DNA of 64,000 nucleotides from Clarkia xantiana subsp. parviflora. Taxonomy: Eukaryota; Streptophyta; Magnoliopsida; Myrtales; Onagraceae. The translations under genes and the position numbers were made by a program. Position 1 is the stretch's first letter; every line of letters begins with the position of its first letter. Positions 33,374 through 45,913 of this stretch are shown piece by piece. The stretch is from the NCBI GenBank assembly GCA_036873135.1, contig JAPTYO010000002.1, positions 35,021,452 to 35,085,451 on the forward strand. Reading direction: 5' to 3'. The notes under the pieces are model-generated. The model did no database searches. It was not told the origin of the DNA and saw only the letters and a program-made list of their open reading frames with translations.

Positions 33374-33893
33374 TTAATAACTTATGAAAGATCTGAATTT
33401 TGACCCATGTTAGTCGGAGATGTCTGAATTTTCAAAACTTAATTAAGAAGGTCTGGATTTTTAACTTTGTTGAACTTTGGTTTTCCGTCCATTTTTATGG
33501 TTAAATTTAACAGAATTGTGTGAAATGACACTTTTACCCATTTTAATATATTATTTTATTTAATACCTTATTTGAGAAAGTATGAAATGACAAAATTACC
33601 TATGAAGTCAAATTAAGAAAATGTTTTTTTTTTTTGCTTTGAGGGGCATTTTCTTCTTTTCAAGTCAAGCATGTGAGGAGCACACTTTGGTCGGAGGGCA
33701 TTTTCGGGATTTCAGTTTATTTCTGGTCACATGCTTAGCATGTGACCAAATTCCGTCAGTTTTAACGGCAAAAATTGACGAAGACCTTTTATATCAATAA
33801 AGTTGAAAATTCAGACCTTCCAAATTAACTTTTGAAAATTCAGACCTCTCCGGTTAACATGGGTCAAAATTCAGACTTTTTATAGGTTATTAA
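33374..33893. mobile_element. Terminal-inverted-repeat element, about 520 bp, family uncertain
   Basis: Arms of roughly 100 bp (33374-33478 and 33790-33893) are inverted copies, sharing TCTGAATTTTGACCCATGTT and GTCTGAATTTTCAAAA. The interior is non-coding (GGGCATTTTCGGGATTT, CCGTCAGTTTTAACGG). AAAATG/CATTTT flanks extend the palindrome, so the target duplication is unclear. The long arms would fit a MULE-derived MITE. Confidence 0.6.
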
Positions 33894-33956
33894 CCATTTT
33901 TCGAATAATAATAATCTACTTCCGACCGATAAAGAGATGTTTACGACCTTCATCAT

Positions 33957-34690
33957 TGATGGATTCCGATGTAATCGTTAGCCCCGTTAACAGTCATTAG
34001 ACGGCGAGTAAGTCCAGTGGGCCTCGTGAAAGGCCTGGAAGGCCCAGAAACCCAGTATGAAGGGTCCCGACCTTAGCGGTCCCGATATATGGGCTGAATG
34101 CTCCCGACAAGAAGCCTCTGAGTAGGCCCCGATACGCCTTTGTAAAGGCCCCGATAATAAAGCCCCGAGGAGGCTGGACCTGTCTCGTGAGACAAAGGGT
34201 CCTGGGTGGTGACCTAGAATGAGATAACTCTGGAGTCCCCGACAGGAGTTGGGACTTTCAGAGGATAAGACCGAGAAACCCGCCTACTAGATAGAGTAGT
34301 GGGAAGACGGCTAAGATACAGATAACCTCCCCCGAGATACGCAGGGCGTGCCCGAGATACTCGGAGAGTGGGCGAGATACGCGGAGCGTGGGGCGAGATA
34401 TATGGAATCCCGAACAAGATATGCGGAATCATGGGTAAAACGGCCAAGCACGGTCACAGGTAACTGAGTAACTTCCCCTCTTATATAAAGGAGGAAGTTA
34501 CCTCAGAAAACGAACATTCTGATACGAACTTAGATTACTGCTTACCACCCCATTGATCATATACTCATTTAGGCATCGGAGAGGCATTCTGGGTCACCAC
34601 CCAGGTCATCCCCTTTTGCAGGATTACGCGGAGCCCAGGAGTTCAAGCTTTCCGTCAGGAACGTAACGGAGCTTCGACCGTGATCCAACA
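33957..34690 (+). repeat. 5' LTR of element B
   Basis: 734 bp with a TATA box (TATATAAA, 34483-34490). The U3 holds a cluster of CGAGATACGC/GAGATA motifs (34332-34420). Confidence 0.97.
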
Positions 34691-34707
34691 TTGGCGCCGT
34701 CTGTGGG
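34691..34707 (+). other. Primer-binding site of element B
   Basis: TTGGCGCCGTCTGTGGG directly after the CCAACA end of the LTR, the same as in element C. Confidence 0.88.
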
Positions 34708-34744
34708 AAGATAACGAAAAGCCAAAATAGTTTCTACCAGATCA

Positions 34745-37700
34745 ATGGCCGGTGGTGGCAAGAAGAAGCAAGTCCAGGCCGGCAGTTCTCGCCCCGCTGG
34801 AACTATGAATTCCCCGTTGTTGGAGCATGCTGCTGAACAAGGTGAGCACCCTGCTGTTTCTCAGACAGGGGGGCATGGTGATGATGAGGTCTCGGTCCGA
34901 GACACGGCTGTGAACAGGCAAGATATCCCGCGAAGAGAGGTGGATGCTCCCCCAAATCCGGTGGGGTACAGAGAGGAAATCCCGCGGAGGGAAGCAGGTT
35001 CTTCCTCAAACTCACAGTTGGCTAAAGCAGTAGCAGATGCTATGCCTATGTTCTTGGCGGCCATGGAGGCTCTGTTGGACAAGAGAGAGGCTGCCAGGAG
35101 GGCAGAGGAGTTGCCTCCGCGAGAGGAGTTGCCTCCACCTCCTCCAAGGGTGGTTCCAGAAGAACAGGAGGTTCAGGAGATTCAGCCCAGGAATAAGGGT
35201 AAGGACCTCGCGCACTCGGAGAAATTTGTGGTGGATGGCCCCGGACCAGTACAACACGGGACCATTCCCCTGAATGGCCCCATCACCCCCGATCAGGTGG
35301 TGAAAATTGTTAACATCTGCATGGGCGACCAGAAGCAAATGACATTAGAGCTGAGGGATCGATCCAGTCATCCTTTCGTTCCACGACTGCTAGATACCGT
35401 TGCCCAGCCAGGGCTAGGCATCCCGACCATCAAGGAGTATGATGGTGAAGGAGACTCGGTCCGCCATGTTCAGAGACATGTCCAGGCTTGCATGGGTAGA
35501 ACTTCAAATGATGATCTCATATGTTCGTTGTTCCCGATCACCTTGGGAGAAAGAGCCATGACGTAGTTTTTCAGCCTACCGCCGGGAAGTATTACGTGCT
35601 GGGCTGATGTGCACGATCGCTTCATTAAGCAATATCAAGGTCGAAGGCGTCTCCTGAAGAGTGTGAGGTCCCTGACCCAGGTGGTGCATAGATCCGACGA
35701 GTCGTTGGCATATTATTACCAACGATTCACTGCTAGTGCTGCGGAGATCGATGAGGAGATATCGGAGGGAGAGACCATCCGAACTTTCCTTCGGAATCTA
35801 ACTGCTCCGTATGGTTCCGATTTGATGCACAGTGTAGCCGCGAAGGCTGTGTGGAGTATGGAGGCTTTGCAAGCGAGGGTGAAGCAGCAAATCGACGTCC
35901 AGGAGTCGAAGATTGCTGCCGGAGAGCTTGATCCTCCGAAGTCGGGAAGAGGAAAGACATCGTCCAAGCTGTCGGATGATTGCAAAGGGAGCGACAAATC
36001 AGAGGAAAGTAGGAGTCGTGGTCGCCCCGAGAGAAGGGAGGACAAGCGTCCTCCGAGGAAGGATAACCGCGAGGGTCGTAATGTTCCCATCAACAGTTCG
36101 ATGACCTCCGTGCTAGCGGTGATGGATCGGCAGGGTCTCGCTCGATACCCCCCGAGGAAGGAAGGAGAGTTCTTGGGAGGCCGCTCTGATCGTTATTGTC
36201 GGTACCATCGAGCCAATGGTCACGACACAGATAACTGTCGGGAGCTGAAGAAGGAGATAGAGAAGCTAATCCAGAAGGGGAAGCTGAAGGAGTTCGTCGG
36301 AAGGGGAAGGTGCCGATCCCGTTCCAAAACTCGGTCGCGGTCCCGTTCCAAGTCCCGTGATCGATCTCCAAAGAAGAAGAAGGTTTAGCCGGAAGCCTCT
36401 GGTTCTGGTGCCCGTAAGGAGAGGCGGGGGACCATTAACGTCATTCACGGAGGAATGGCGGCAGGAGGTTATACCTCCGCATCTAGGGAGAATTATGCTT
36501 CCCGCATCTCTGCTGCTGTGGTGCTAGGCAAGAGGTCCAGGTCGTGGACTGTGAAGGAAGAAATGGTTATTTCTTTCTCAGCTGAGGATTTGATAGGCGT
36601 GGAGAGCCCTCACGATGACGCCTTAGTCGTTACCCTGGATGTGGACGGATTCGAGATGAAGCGGATCCTGATAGACGGAGGGAGCTCCTCCGACATTCTT
36701 TTCATGGACGCCCTGGAAGCCATGGGAAAGACGAAGAAGGACCTGACGCAGGTGAACTTCCCGATGGTGGGATTCTCTGGATCGACTTCCTATCCGGTGG
36801 GAATGATTACCTTACCAGTAGAGTTTGGTAGTGGATGGAAGATGGAACGGCGGAACGTGGATTTCGTCGTGGTAGAATCGGTGGGAACGTATAATGCTAT
36901 TATCGGGAGGACCACCATTAACCCTCTCATGGCAGTTGCTTCAACCGTCCACCAGAAGATGAAGTTCCCGACTGACAATGGGGTCGGAGAGGTCAAGGAT
37001 GACCAGGTGGCGTCGCGAAGGTGTTATGTTAATGTCACCCGAAGGAGAAGAAGGGAAGCCATGGCTGTCCTGCAGACTGATGCCGATCCTCGAGAGGAGT
37101 TTGGGCGTCCCGCCCCCATGGAGGATCTGAAGGAGGTTGAGATTGATGGACCTCGAAGGAAGGTGAAGATCGGGTCTGCTTTGTCGGAGGAAAGAGCCCG
37201 AGAGTTGATCGAGCTTCTGAAGAAGTTCAAGGAGCTGTTTGCCTGGTCCCCGAGTGATATGCCAGGAATCAGCCCCGACGTGATAGTGCACGAGCTAAAG
37301 ATTGATCCCGCAATCAAGCCTATCGCGCAGAGGAGGCGTCCGATGGGCGCGGATAAGAGGATCGCGATTCAACAGGAGGTGGGCAGATTGCTCGACGCCG
37401 GATTCATCAAGGAGCTCCGATTCCAGACTTGGGTCGCTAACCCTGTCCTGGTAAGAAAGAGTAATGGGAAGTGGCGGATGTGTGTCGATTTCCGCGACTT
37501 GAACAAGGCCTGCCCGAAGGATTGCTATCCGCTCCCGAGGATTGACCAGTTGGTGGATGCCACATCGGGACACGAGCTGCTGAGCTTCATGGATGCCTAT
37601 TCTGGTTACAACCAGATCAAGATGGCGAAGGAGGATGCCCCTCATACAGCCTTCTATGCTGATAGTGACGTCTATCACTACGACGTCATGCCCTTCGGAC

Positions 37701-40396
37701 TGATCAATGCTGGAGCAACTTACCAGAGGATGGTGAACAAGTTGTTCGGGGACATGCTGGGAAAGACTATGGAGGCGTATGTGGATGACATGCTGTTGAA
37801 GTCCCGACAGGCAGGAGACCATGTCCAAAACATGGCGGCGGCGTTTGAGCGGATGAAGTTTCATCAGGTTCGTTTGAATCCGGACAAGTGCGCTTTCGGG
37901 GTGAACTCGGGGAAATTCCTAGGGTTCATGGTGAGCCAAAGAGGGATCGAGGTGAATCCCGAGAAGCTGCGAGCAATCGAGGAGATGCAGTCTCCGAGGA
38001 CTCATCGGGAGGTTCAAGTGTTGAATGGCCGGTTGGCCGCGATGAATCGATTCCTATCCAAGGCGAGTGACAGAGCCATGCCATTTTTTGATGTGCTAAG
38101 GGCCCACAAGAAGTTTGAATGGTCCGACAAATGCGAGGAAGCATTCCAAGCACTCAAGCAGCACCTCCGTACCCTCCCGCCGTTGGCAAAACCGGTTCCA
38201 GGTGAGCCGCTTTATCTCTATTTGGCTGTTTCTGAAGTTGCTGTTAGTTCTGTTTTAATAAAGATTGTCAAGGGCAACCAAGTGCCTGTTTATTATGTAA
38301 GCAAGGCGTTTGCCAAATCTGAAATGAATTATCCCGCTATTGAGAAGTATCTCTTTGCGTTGATTGTTGCTGCTCGAAAGCTACGACCTTACTTCCATGC
38401 CCACGAGGTTACGGTGTTAACTAATCAGCCATTGAAGCACTTTTTGAACCGACCGGAGGAGTCGGGGAGATTGGTGAAATGGGCCATCGAGCTTACGGAG
38501 TTCCGTATTCATTTTGCTCCGAGAACTGCTATTAAGGGCCAGGCATTAGCGGATTTTATAGCTGAGTCTACGGCACCCGATCTGGAAGAAGCGGGTCCCG
38601 CAGAGGGGGCAACCATGGAGGTCCCGATAGCAGAACAGCCAGAACAGCCAAAAGAGGAGAACACTTGGGAGATGTACACTGATGGTTCATCGAGTGTAGC
38701 AGGATCAGGGGCAGGATTCGTACTGATACCGCCCGGTGGAGGCTAGCCTTTGCGATATGCCTTGGCCTTGACGTTTAAGGCCACCAACAATGAAGCTGAG
38801 TATGAGGCTCTCATCACGGGCCTTAAAATTGCCAAGGGAACGGGAGTCGATCATTTAAAAGTGAAGTGTGATGCCAGCTTGATCGTGAATCAAGTCCAGG
38901 GGAACTATGAAGCCAAGAGCCCAACAATGAGGAAGTATTTGCACGAAGTGCAGACTTTGAAGGGAAGCTTCAAAAGCTTCGACATCGAGGCAATCCCAAG
39001 GGAAGAAAACGCGGAGGCAAACGACTTAAGCAAGTTTGCTCTAGGAGTGGTCCCCGAGGAGAATCGGAAGGTGCACTTTCTGGAGAGAGTAATTATCTCA
39101 ACCATCGATCCGTCGGAGGTTTGCGCTATTGAAGCAGGATCGTAGGTAGAAGAGAAACCCACCTGGATGACCCCGATGGTCACATACCTGACAATGGGGG
39201 CACTCCCCGATGATGAAGTGGCAGTTCTTAGGTTGCGTCGAATCGCGAGCAACTACGTGATGGTGGACAACCAGTTATACAAGAGGGGGCATTTAAAGTC
39301 TTTTCTGAAATGTGTGGCGGAGCCTGATACGAATCAGATCCTGAGAGAGCTGCACGAGGGAGTCGCGGCCTGTCATGAAGGGGCCCGATCCATTGTGAGG
39401 AAGGCGTTGAATCTAGGCTACTATTGGCCTTCGATGAACAAGGAAGCGACAGCAATGGTTCAATCCTGTAATGCATGTCAGAGGTACACTCCGAATATCG
39501 TGGCTCCTGCCGCGGACTTGATGTCCATCAGGAGTGCTTGGCCCTTCGCGCAGTGGGGCATTGACTTGGTGGGACCTCTTCCACAAGCGAAAGGTCAGTG
39601 CAAGTATTTATTCGTGGCCATCGATTACTTCTCGAAGTGGATAGAGGCTAAGGCGTTGGCCAAGACAACGGGGCAGCAGATCCTCAAGTTCCTTCAAACT
39701 CAGATCATATCCCGGTATGGGGTTCCTCGAGTGTTGATCAGCGATAATGGCCCTCCGTTCAATGGGGCTCAGTTGAAGGAGTACCTGGAGGAATTGAACA
39801 TTGAGCATCGGACAACTTCCGTCCACCATGCTCAGACTAATGGCCAAGTATAATCAGCCAACAAGATCGTGATGGATGGCTTGAAGAAGAGAGTCTACGC
39901 CTTGCAGGGTCATTGGCTAGATGAGCTTGAAAACGTGTTGTGGGCTGTTAGAACGACACCCAAGCAGTCGACAGGGGAGACTCCGTTCGGCCTTGTCTAT
40001 GGCACGGAGGCAGTTGCCCCCGTAGAGATAGCGGCGGCGTCCCATCGCAGGAGGTATTATGAGCCTCTAACAAACGAGGAAATGAGACGTCTAGACTTAG
40101 ACTTGCTCAAGGAGAAAAAGTAGAAGGATGATGAAGTTCAGGCTCGGATGCGTCTGGCGACAGCCCGATATTATAATCGGCGTGTCAAGTCCCGACAATT
40201 CTTCGTTGGAGAACTTGTCTGGCGGAGGAACGAGTTCGTTCATCAAGATCGGATAAACAAGCTATCGCCGAAATGGGAGGGACCTTACAAGATCGTGGGG
40301 ATGCCAGCCCCGAATGCGTACAAGCTAGAAGACCTTGATGGCAAGACGTTAAAGCATTCCTTCAGTGGCGCACACCTGAAGAAGTATCATGTTTGA
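34745..40396 (+). pseudogene. gag-pol: gag-pol of element B, six in-frame stops, no frameshift
   Basis: One frame of 1884 codons encodes gag, protease, RT, RNase H, archaeal-type RNase H and integrase. Gag includes the capsid-like retrotransposon gag domain, a CX3H...HX5C-type knuckle near YCRYHRANGHD, and an Arg/Ser-rich tail. The frame is cut by stops at 35564 (TAG), 36386 (TAG), 38744 (TAG), 39143 (TAG), 39851 (TAA) and 40121 (TAG). Every segment between stops stays in the same phase, so no net indel has accumulated. The first stop replaces a Trp codon in gag relative to element C; the one at 39851 replaces the third catalytic acid (Glu) of integrase. The active-site segments IDGGSS (protease), YVDDM (RT) and MYTDGSS (second RNase H) are intact. 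The copy cannot make a full polyprotein and would need proteins from another copy to move. Confidence 0.95.
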
Positions 40397-40499
40397 TATT
40401 AAGTCGCCACGAATGGCGCAAGTTATCTATCGATCCGATGTAAGCAAAGCTTTGAGTTATTAGTGAATAAAAGAAGTTGCTTCCGATCAAATTGCTTTT

Positions 40500-41090
40500 T
40501 AGATTTATTCTAACTGTTAGTAAGACGTCCTGAAGGACGCGACAAAAGCCTTCCGAGGTACGATAAAAGCCTTACGAGGTACGGGTAAGTCGCCTTTATG
40601 GCGCGACAAAAAGCCTTTCGAGGTACGGACAAAAGCCCTATGGGGTATGAGTAAGTCGTCTTTATGATGCAACCAAAAGCCTAGGTACGAAAAAGCCCTA
40701 ATGGGTCCGCGTAAGTCGTCTATATGATGCGGCAAAAAGCCTTAAAGGGTACGAAAAAGCCCTGACGGGTCCGCGTAAGTCGTCTATATGATGCGGTAAA
40801 AAGCCTTAAAGGGTACGAAAAAGCCCTAACGGGTCCGCGTAAGTCATCTATATGATGCGGCAAAAAGCCCAAACGGGTATGATTGAGTCGCCTAGAATGG
40901 CGCGATAAAAGCCTTAAGAGGTGCGAAAAATCATCTTAAGTGATGTACAAAATTGCCTTAAAAGGCATGGATGAGAAACCTTAAGTGGTAAAGTCCGATG
41001 TATGAAGTCATCTTAAGTGATGCATCGGAACGTTTTAAGTAACGGATCTAAAGTCACTTTAAATAGCGCAAACGATTATCGGGACCAAAA
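40500..41090. repeat. Tandem repeats between convergent genes of element B
   Basis: Imperfect units of about 60 bp built on AAGTCGTCTATATGATGCGG and CAAAAAGCCTTAAAGGGTACG, plus shorter degenerate units to the right. They lie between the pol stop and the 3' end of the antisense gene. Confidence 0.85.
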
Positions 41091-41199
41091 CAGATGAAAT
41101 AAATTTCTTATATAAAGGCTCAAAGGCCTAAAGGTTCCGATACAAAAGATAAGGAGGATACAAGGAGGAAAAAATTATAAGGACTTAAAGAATAGAGCA

Positions 41200-43726
41200 T
41201 TAAGCTTGGTCCTTGTTGGAAGTTGGGTCCTCAGCAGCGTCGGAGGGAGTAAGATTCGGAGGGGCCTGGACAGAAGGCTCCGCAGTCCTCGGAGTCGGGT
41301 CCGCGACATCAGCCTCATCACTCTCCGCGGGGAGGTTGAAATACTTCTCCGCGATAGGGGCAAGGGTCTCGGACTTCTTGAAGTCGATGGAATCCTCGTA
41401 TGTCGTGTAGAGCTCCTCGACGGCATTGAACATAATGTTCTCCACCTCGGTTTTGCAGAACTTCACGGCATCCGCCTGGAAATCATCGGAGTTCCGATAC
41501 TCCTCGCGACCCTGAGCCTTTGCCTCAGCCAGTTTGGCAGGAAATTCAGCATTCTCGGCTTCAAGTCTCGCCTTGGCCTCCGCGAGAGCTTCCGCGAGAA
41601 TGTTCTTCTCGCGGATGAGCTGCCCCTTCTCCACCTCGTGCCGCCGCTGTTCCTCCTGGAGCATCCTCCGCTCCCGACGCAGCATAACCTCATGATCCTG
41701 GACCTGCTTATGCAGGCCTAGAGCCTTCTCGCCAAGGAGGGCCTGCTCCTTGGCTATCTTATTCTTGGCCGCTACAGCCTCGTCGAGGTCCGCTTGGAGC
41801 TTGGCCAACGCGTCGGGGTCCGACTTGGCTTGTGCCTCCTCCAAAGCACCCTTGAGAGCCAGGATGAAGCCAAAGCAGCGCTGCTGGTCCGCGGTTTCCT
41901 AAGACAAAAAGAAAAAAAAATATTAGAATCCGATAATCGAAGGCAAGAACAATGAAAAGAACAAAGCAAAGGTAAAGTTTTACCTCCATCCGACGGATAG
42001 CCATATTGCGGAGCTCCTCCTCGATGTCCTCCCGCGCCAAGGAGATTGGACGCCTTAGAGCCGGTGGAATTGACCCTGCCAGCAGATGCAGGGCCAATTC
42101 AGGCTGAAGGTCTCCCCGATGGAGTGAGACCCCCTGGAGAGACTCGATCGGGTTCCAGGGAACCGTCTCCTGGTCGGGGGTGAAAACCTTGTAAAGATTC
42201 TCATCCACGAGGAGAGGAGGGATGACCCTGGAAGCCTCAGCTGGAGGAGCCACCTCGGTCGGAGGCTCGGGAGTCGGAGTGCGGAGCTCTAGAGGAGGAC
42301 TCTGAGACACGTCCTCCACGGTCGGCCTCAGGGTGCTTCGACCTAGCCTTCGGCGGGGAAGCAAGCCGCCTTCATCAGGCTCCTCAGAGGAGGGAGAAGC
42401 CTCCAAGACAGTCACCTGACGGAACTGAGCTTCCGTCGGAGTATCCTCCATCATCGGCGCCTGTGGAGTCGCGGCCCGTGCTGGAGTAGCAGCCTTCCTC
42501 GGAGTGAGGGCCTCCGATGGACCTGCGGTTGCGGGACGAATAAAGTCAGGAAGAGTATCATGGGGGCACCAGATGATTTGGCGCTCAAGATGTTGGTCCT
42601 TTCCAAAGAAGTTGTAGTATCCCGCCTTGAGAACGCGGGGGGTTTCTCCTCGAAGGATGTATTTGATTTCTCGGACCCGCGATTCCCGATCAGCGGGGAT
42701 AAACTCCTCAGGGACCAGCTTCCTATATTTCTTAATAGCACGACGAACAAGCTTACCTTCCTCGGCGGTAGTGACCCCGAAGGCTTGGTCTATCTCCTCC
42801 CTTCTGGCCCGCTTGGCCTCGGTCCGCTCTTCAGTCGGGGGAGCAGCAGAAGAAGAAGTTCCCTTCTTCAGCGACTTCCACTTCCGTTTGGAGCCACCCT
42901 GGACGGCATCAGTCTCCCCCTGCTTCAACATGAGATGGGTCAACAGAGATGTTTTCTTGGCTGCAAAAATGAAAAGACGAAGTGGTTAGAAGTGTTACCC
43001 AGATGACCAAATCCTTGGGGGCAGGGTCCGCCACAACCTCCCATCGGGGCCATGGGACAGAGCTGTTTTGGACGAAGAAGTAATACTTCTTCCATCCGCT
43101 ATTGTCGGACCCTGAATCACGAATAAGCACTCGATCCTTGTGGAACTTCCAGGTCTCGGTATCCCAGCCGAAACGTGAAAGTTGCTCCTTTGTCCACTTG
43201 GGTAGTCGGGGGGAGAAGGAGCAAACACCAGCCTTATTACACTTCATTCCGTAGAAGGTGCGGAAGAGCAGCAAACTGTACGTCCACTGCTGGCGGAGGC
43301 ACAGAACCTGGAAAGCGTTCCACACACGGATGGCATGTGGAGAGAAGGTGCAGGGATGTGTCTTGTAGAAGTTGCACATCTCCACCAGGTTCCCGCAAAA
43401 AGGGAATCGAATCCCAGCGTTTATCTGCCCGGTGGAGACGAACACTTCTCCCTCTCGAGGACGCGTGACGATATGTTTCCTCCTGGTGGTTGGTTGAGAC
43501 TCGTAGGGGAAGCGGGGCTCCCAGTCCGAGGTAATGCAGCCTTCTCGGAGAGCAACCTCGTACGAGGTCTCGGAAATCTCATTAACAGCAAGCTCAAAGG
43601 TAAAAGGGGTCCTTGCCCCAGAACTAGCCTCGTCTAAAAACGGTTACAAACAGGAAAACTTGAGAAAGGAGGAGAAGGTAACATCAGCGAATCACGAAAA
43701 CAGAGAAGGAAAACCTTACCAGACAT
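41200..43726 (-). CDS. Antisense accessory gene of element B, four exons, open
   Basis: Proposed exons: 43726-43720 (ATGTCTG), 43633-42999, 42955-41984 and 41898-41200, about 770 residues with no stop. Introns 1 (86 nt, GTAAGG...TTTTAG) and 3 (85 nt, GTAAAA...TCTTAG) are ordinary; intron 2 is very short (38-43 nt) and its acceptor is uncertain. Exon 2 encodes the domain I recall as the putative gypsy-type transposon domain (Transposase_28, PF04195), with FVSTGQINAGIRFPF, a Phe/Trp-rich core and WKKYYFFVQNSS. Exon 3 holds a conserved ILRGETPRVLKAGYY block and a Pro-rich linker. Exon 4 is a long coiled coil followed by a small acidic tail. Compared with element D it lacks 50 codons in frame (between 43000 and 43050). 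The function is unknown. It is open although gag-pol on the other strand is dead. Confidence 0.8.
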
Positions 43727-44320
43727 TGTTGATGATTGCTTGGAGAAGATGAAGAAGGATCGGGAGGGTTGAAGGCCTTGGATCACTTGAAGAGCAAAAG
43801 AAACTTGGGGAAGAAGCTTCGAGTTCGAAAATGGCAGAACTTCCAGAAATTGAAACAGTGAAGAAGAAGTGAATAGTGCCAGGGTTTTAGCTTAAGCAAA
43901 AGGACAACTGGACGGATTCAATCTGGACCCTTGAAGACGAAACGATTTAATCTTGATCGTCGAGATTATGGGGACGGTACGGAAGAGACGTTGGTGACGT
44001 AATGAGTGCTTTTTCAGAAAGTAGCAGTCACGCCGGTTTGGGCGTCGTTTCATAATCCCCAACATTTAATGCTGCAGTAACCGAGGAGTCTCCTCGGATT
44101 TGGCAGCTGTCTTTAGAGTCCAGTGGGCCTAAAGCAATCATAAGAGAGAAGCTAAGTTATTCAAGGATCGTGTTCAAGGCAAAAGCCTCCGATGGCAATA
44201 TCGGGAGGTATGAAGACAAAAGCCTCTGATGGCAGTATCGGGAGGTATGGAAACAAAGCCTCCGACGATGAGGTCAGGAGGTCTGGAATTGGAAGACACG
44301 ACGGACTGAAAGTCCCCCAT
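43727..44320 (-). promoter_or_regulatory. Leader and presumed promoter region of the antisense gene in B
   Basis: Alignable with 62434-63049 of element D. Where D has GCTTATAAAAGCTAAG, B reads GCTTAAGCTAAA (near 43885-43896 on the minus strand), so the TATA-like box is missing four bases here. Confidence 0.5.
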
Positions 44321-44322
44321 GT

Positions 44323-44334
44323 CTTGGGGGCAAA
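44323..44334 (+). other. Polypurine tract of element B
   Basis: CTTGGGGGCAAA directly before the TGATGG start of the 3' LTR. Confidence 0.85.
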
Positions 44335-45072
44335 TGATGGGTTCCGATGTAATCGTTAGCCCCGTTAACAGTCATTAGGCGACGAGTAAGTCCAGTGGGC
44401 CTCGTGAAAGGCCTGGAAGGCCCAGAAACCCAGTATGAAGGGTCCCGACCTTAGCGGTCCCGATATATGGGCTGAATGCTCCCGACAAGAAGCCTCTGAG
44501 TAGGCCCCGATACGCCTTTGTAAAGGCCCCGATAATAAAGCCCCGAGGAGGCTGGACCTGTGTCGTGAGACAAAGGGTCCTGGGTGGTGACCTAGAAAGA
44601 GATAACTCTGGAGTCCCCGACAGGAGTTGGGACTTGTGATCAGAGGATAAGACCGAGAAACCCGCCTACTAGATAGAGTAGTGGGAAGACGGCTAAGATA
44701 CAGATAACCTCCCCCGAGATACGCAGGGCGTGCCCGAGATACTCGGAGAGTGGGCGAGATACGCGGAGCGTGGGGCGAGATATATGGAATCCCGAACAAG
44801 ATATGCGGAATCATGGGTAAAACGGCTAGGCACGGTCACAGGTAACTGAGTAACTTCCCCTCTTATATAAAGGAGGAAGTTACCTCAGAAAACGAACATT
44901 CTGATACGAACTTAGATTACTGCTTACCACCCCATTGATCATATACTCATTTAGGCATCGGAGAGGGATTCTGGGTCACAACCCAGGTCATCCCCTTTTG
45001 CAGGATTACGCGGAGCCCAGGAGTTCAAGCTTTCCGTCAGGAACGTAACGGAGCTTCGACCGTGATCCAACA
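44335..45072 (+). repeat. 3' LTR of element B
   Basis: 738 bp. Relative to the 5' LTR it has a 4-bp insertion in GACTTGTGATCAGAGG and about nine substitutions. Followed by the ATCAT duplication. Confidence 0.97.
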
Positions 45073-45389
45073 ATCATGTCGTAGTAGGTGTATATATATA
45101 TATATATACCTCAGAATCACGTTTGTTTTTAAATCCGTTAAGAGTCTCTCTTGTTGTTATGAATTATAATGATGCATTTCCTTGGTAATAAAATACGACA
45201 AAAGACTTAACCTTGTAATTTAACTTCCTTCCTTCCTGTACTCTGTTGTGGTGATTACGAATGCAATCAAAACTGGTGTTGGTCGTCTGCTTCCTCGACC
45301 TGATGATGGATGGAATGTTTTGTATTCACTTACTTGCACGTAGTAGTCATACAACTATCTTATTACAACCTGGTATGGTATGGTATGGA
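45073..45389. other. Spacer between elements B and the copia element
   Basis: Holds a TATATATATATATATA run (45091-45107) and a GGTATGGTATGG run. No gene seen. Confidence 0.5.
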
Positions 45390-45840
45390 TGTTAAGATCA
45401 ACATTGACTTACCATCATGGACCAAGAAGAACTCACTATCATGGGCTAGGACTAACTTACTATTATTGGGCCAAGACTTAAAGATTTAGGCTAAGATAGT
45501 TGGCCCAAGTTGAAGAAATATCTAGAGATGAATACTTAACTTAGCTTATGTGTCTAAATAATTCTAGGAATTAAATAATTGTAGGAAGTTCTAGAGAGTT
45601 TCTAGGTAGTTCTAAGTCTAGAGATTTCTTTAGTCTAGAGATTTCTTTAGTCTCCTATAAATAGGAGTGAAGTCATTTGTAGTGAAGCAAGCAAGAAAAC
45701 CACCACAACTAGATTCACCACCACAAGTTGTAAAAGTCTCCTATCATATTTAGAGTAAGAGAGTTATATATATAAGAGTTCGTCATTAGCTACTAGATAC
45801 GGTCTTGGGCAAGTGCAAATAGGCACTTTGTTTCTTTACA
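45390..45840 (+). repeat. 5' LTR of the copia element
   Basis: 451 bp with CCTATAAATAGG as TATA region (45654-45665). By eye it differs from the other LTR at about ten sites plus small indels. Confidence 0.95.
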
Positions 45841-45853
45841 TGGTATCAGAGCC
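45841..45853 (+). other. tRNA-iMet primer-binding site of the copia element
   Basis: TGGTATCAGAGCC immediately after the LTR. Confidence 0.95.
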
Positions 45854-45913
45854 AATTTCGCATTAACGTGGAACGATTCAAGATCGGGATCGAAGAACTC
45901 GGGTACTCTAAAT

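Larger units (their letters stand above)
33957..45072 (+). mobile_element. Tat-lineage Ty3/gypsy LTR retrotransposon B, complete, TSD ATCAT
   Basis: LTRs at 33957-34690 and 44335-45072 are bounded by TGATGG...CCAACA. The 5-bp duplication ATCAT is exact at 33952-33956 and 45073-45077. By eye the LTRs differ at about nine positions plus one 4-bp indel, so the insertion is recent. The primer site, gag-pol and purine tract lie in the plus direction and the accessory gene in the minus direction. It has the same organisation as elements C and D. Confidence 0.97.

Noticed and set aside
36941..37864. Minus-strand frames inside gag-pol of element B, and plus-strand equivalents in A and C
   Set aside because: They are shadows of the RT region on the opposite strand and follow its codon pattern.
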